51,543 nt of DNA, from contig JAIEQF010000015.1 of the NCBI GenBank assembly GCA_019747895.1, positions 1-51,543 of the forward strand, in the 5' to 3' direction. Made by a program: the position numbers and the translations under genes. Below the pieces are notes generated by a model. It made no database searches. It was not told where the DNA came from and saw only the letters and a list, made by a program, of their open reading frames with translations. The stretch is from Chthoniobacterales bacterium. Lineage in GTDB: Bacteria > Verrucomicrobiota > Verrucomicrobiia > Chthoniobacterales > UBA6821. Below, piece after piece: positions 50,268 to 51,543 of the stretch. Numbering within the stretch: position 1 is the first letter of the stretch; the number at the start of each line of letters is the position of its first letter.

Positions 50268-51409
50268 ACCCACGTAAGGTTTCTCTCCTCGGAGCCACTG
50301 GCTCGATTGGCAGTAGTGCTGCTGAAGTAGCTCGCACGATTCCTGATCGCATGAAGATTGTTGGCCTATCTGGCAACAAAAACGGAGAGCGTCTTCTTGA
50401 AATGACGCGAGAGTTTCATCCTGATACCATCAGCACTCAAGACGCCACAACAGCAGAGCAACTCCAACAAGAATTAGGAACTCATTGCAAAATTCATCAC
50501 GGCCCCGAAGGCCTCATCAAGCTCGCTACGATGCCTGAGGCTGATCTGGTGCTCATTGCCATTTCGGGCACTGCTGGTTTGCAGCCAGCACTAGCGGCCC
50601 TCGAAGCTGGAAAAGATCTGGCAGTGGCTAGCAAAGAAATTCTCGTTATGGCTGGCAAGCAGGTCATGACCACTGCAAAAAAACATCATCTCAATGTACT
50701 GCCCGTCGATAGCGAGCACAGCGCGCTTTTCCAATGCCTCGAGGGACGCGATCCTACTACCGTGCGACGCCTCATTCTCACTTGCTCGGGGGGTCCTTTT
50801 CGCAACGTAGAAAAAGGAGATTCTCTTTTTGATGTGACCCCTGAAATGGCACTTCGTCATCCCACTTGGAAAATGGGAAAAAAAATCACGCTTGATTCCG
50901 CTACCCTCTTCAACAAAGGCCTCGAGATGATCGAAGCTCAATACCTCTTCAACATACCAATGGAAAAAATCGACGTTGTGATTCATCCTGAGAGCATCAT
51001 CCATTCAATGGTGGAGTTTGTGGATGGCTCGATATTGGCTCAGCTGAGTCAAAACAACATGATGCTCCCGATTCAATATGCCGTGACCTACCCTCATCGC
51101 GTTGCTGGACCAGCCTCCTACCTTGATCTAGCGAGCATTGGGCGCCTTCATTTTGAAAATCCACGTCACGATCTTTTCCCTGCATTGAGACTTGCTCGTC
51201 AGGCTGGCATGCAAGGTGGCACGATGCCCGCGGTGCTCAACGCCGCTAACGAAGTTGCTGTTGCTCTTTTTCTCGAAGGAAAAATTCCATTCCCTGAAAT
51301 CTGGCACTCCGTAGAGCGAGCCATGAACACCATCCCTCTCGTCGCAGATCCTTCGTTGGATGAAATCTTGATCGCTGATCAGGAAGCGCGATCCTTGCTC
51401 GTTGACTAA
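50264..51409 (+). CDS. dxr: 1-deoxy-D-xylulose 5-phosphate reductoisomerase
   Basis: A 381-residue enzyme of the non-mevalonate isoprenoid pathway, converting DXP to MEP with NADPH. NADPH loop LLGATGSIGSSAAEVAR; ASKEILVMAG; metal/substrate residues in LPVDSEHSALFQCLEG and FNKGLEMIEAQYLFNI; the flexible-loop region HPTWKMGKKITLDSA; C-terminal NAANEVAVALFLEGKIPF. Full length. It follows cdsA with a 4-base overlap; rseP, often next, would lie outside the window. Confidence 0.97.
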   Translation: MNPRKVSLLGATGSIGSSAAEVARTIPDRMKIVGLSGNKNGERLLEMTREFHPDTISTQDATTAEQLQQELGTHCKIHHGPEGLIKLATMPEADLVLIAISGTAGLQPALAALEAGKDLAVASKEILVMAGKQVMTTAKKHHLNVLPVDSEHSALFQCLEGRDPTTVRRLILTCSGGPFRNVEKGDSLFDVTPEMALRHPTWKMGKKITLDSATLFNKGLEMIEAQYLFNIPMEKIDVVIHPESIIHSMVEFVDGSILAQLSQNNMMLPIQYAVTYPHRVAGPASYLDLASIGRLHFENPRHDLFPALRLARQAGMQGGTMPAVLNAANEVAVALFLEGKIPFPEIWHSVERAMNTIPLVADPSLDEILIADQEARSLLVD

Positions 51410-51420
51410 CGAAAAGAATT

Positions 51421-51543
51421 CACCACAAAGAACACAAAAAGAATTTTTTTATAAAAAAATTCTAAGTAGATTCTGTCCAAAAAGATGAGTTTTTGTTTTT
51501 ACAACAGAAGAGTAGTTTTCGTGCAAAGGAAGACCAACGATTT
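51421..51543. other. end of window after dxr
   Basis: CACCACAAAGAACACAAAAA begins at 51422, another member of the CACAAAG word family, followed by a T/A-rich run. No gene start is visible before the window ends. Confidence 0.4.

Overview
The window is a bacterial chromosome segment, most likely from the PVC superphylum and probably Verrucomicrobiota. The main evidence is the SSB sequence, the CTC/pth/rpsF/ssb neighbourhood, the secreted proteins with tandem formylglycine-enzyme-like domains, and a ribosomal cluster without rpsN and rpmD. This placement is inference, since no 16S rRNA is present. A fragment of a eukaryote-type ubiquitin-specific protease and two Rpn-type nucleases hint at a life in contact with eukaryotic hosts, but do not prove it.

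Layout. 1-8.9 kb: a doubtful short ORF, an MBL-fold protein and a DUF4143 ATPase translationally coupled on the minus strand, PolX, a small TM2-like protein, a plus-strand membrane protein, two secreted Gln-rich repeat proteins and a UvrD/PcrA helicase. 8.9-24.5 kb: purN, rpmA/rplU (L27/L21), a plus-strand tRNA-Leu and methyltransferase, recO, a two-domain FGE-like secreted protein, a PAP2 phosphatase, a thioredoxin-like protein, ssb, rpsF, pth, rplY (CTC type), prs, a secreted Pro/Ser/Thr-rich protein, ptsI, an Rpn nuclease and a hypothetical secreted protein. 23.9-43.5 kb: a long minus-strand array rpsL-rpsG-fusA-rpsJ-rplC-D-W-B-rpsS-rplV-rpsC-rplP-rpmC-rpsQ-rplN-X-E-rpsH-rplF-R-rpsE-rplO-secY-[island]-map-[island]-rpmJ-rpsM-rpsK-rpsD. 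It lacks rpsN, rpmD, adk, rpoA and rplQ. 43.7-51.5 kb: an MsbA-like ABC exporter and endonuclease IV on plus; recA, a second Rpn nuclease and a helical hypothetical protein on minus; cdsA and dxr overlapping on plus.

The most unusual part is 25.8-29.7 kb, an accessory island on both sides of map inside the ribosomal array. It holds a C-terminal fragment of a USP-like deubiquitinase without its cysteine box, a signal-peptide protein whose 3' end runs into a transposon end, a gene split by a 162-bp MITE-like element, and a frameshifted aminoglycoside-phosphotransferase-family gene. Removing the MITE with one copy of its TA target restores a single 177-codon reading frame exactly. The same element's end lies at the break in the deubiquitinase region.

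The non-coding DNA is unusually structured. Three copies of an approximately 118-bp repeat each lie directly after the stop codon of a minus-strand gene. Many other gaps carry inverted-repeat pairs built from short quasi-tandem words whose sequence differs from site to site while the layout is kept. The ribosomal genes lack visible Shine-Dalgarno sequences and nearly all have a pyrimidine immediately before ATG.
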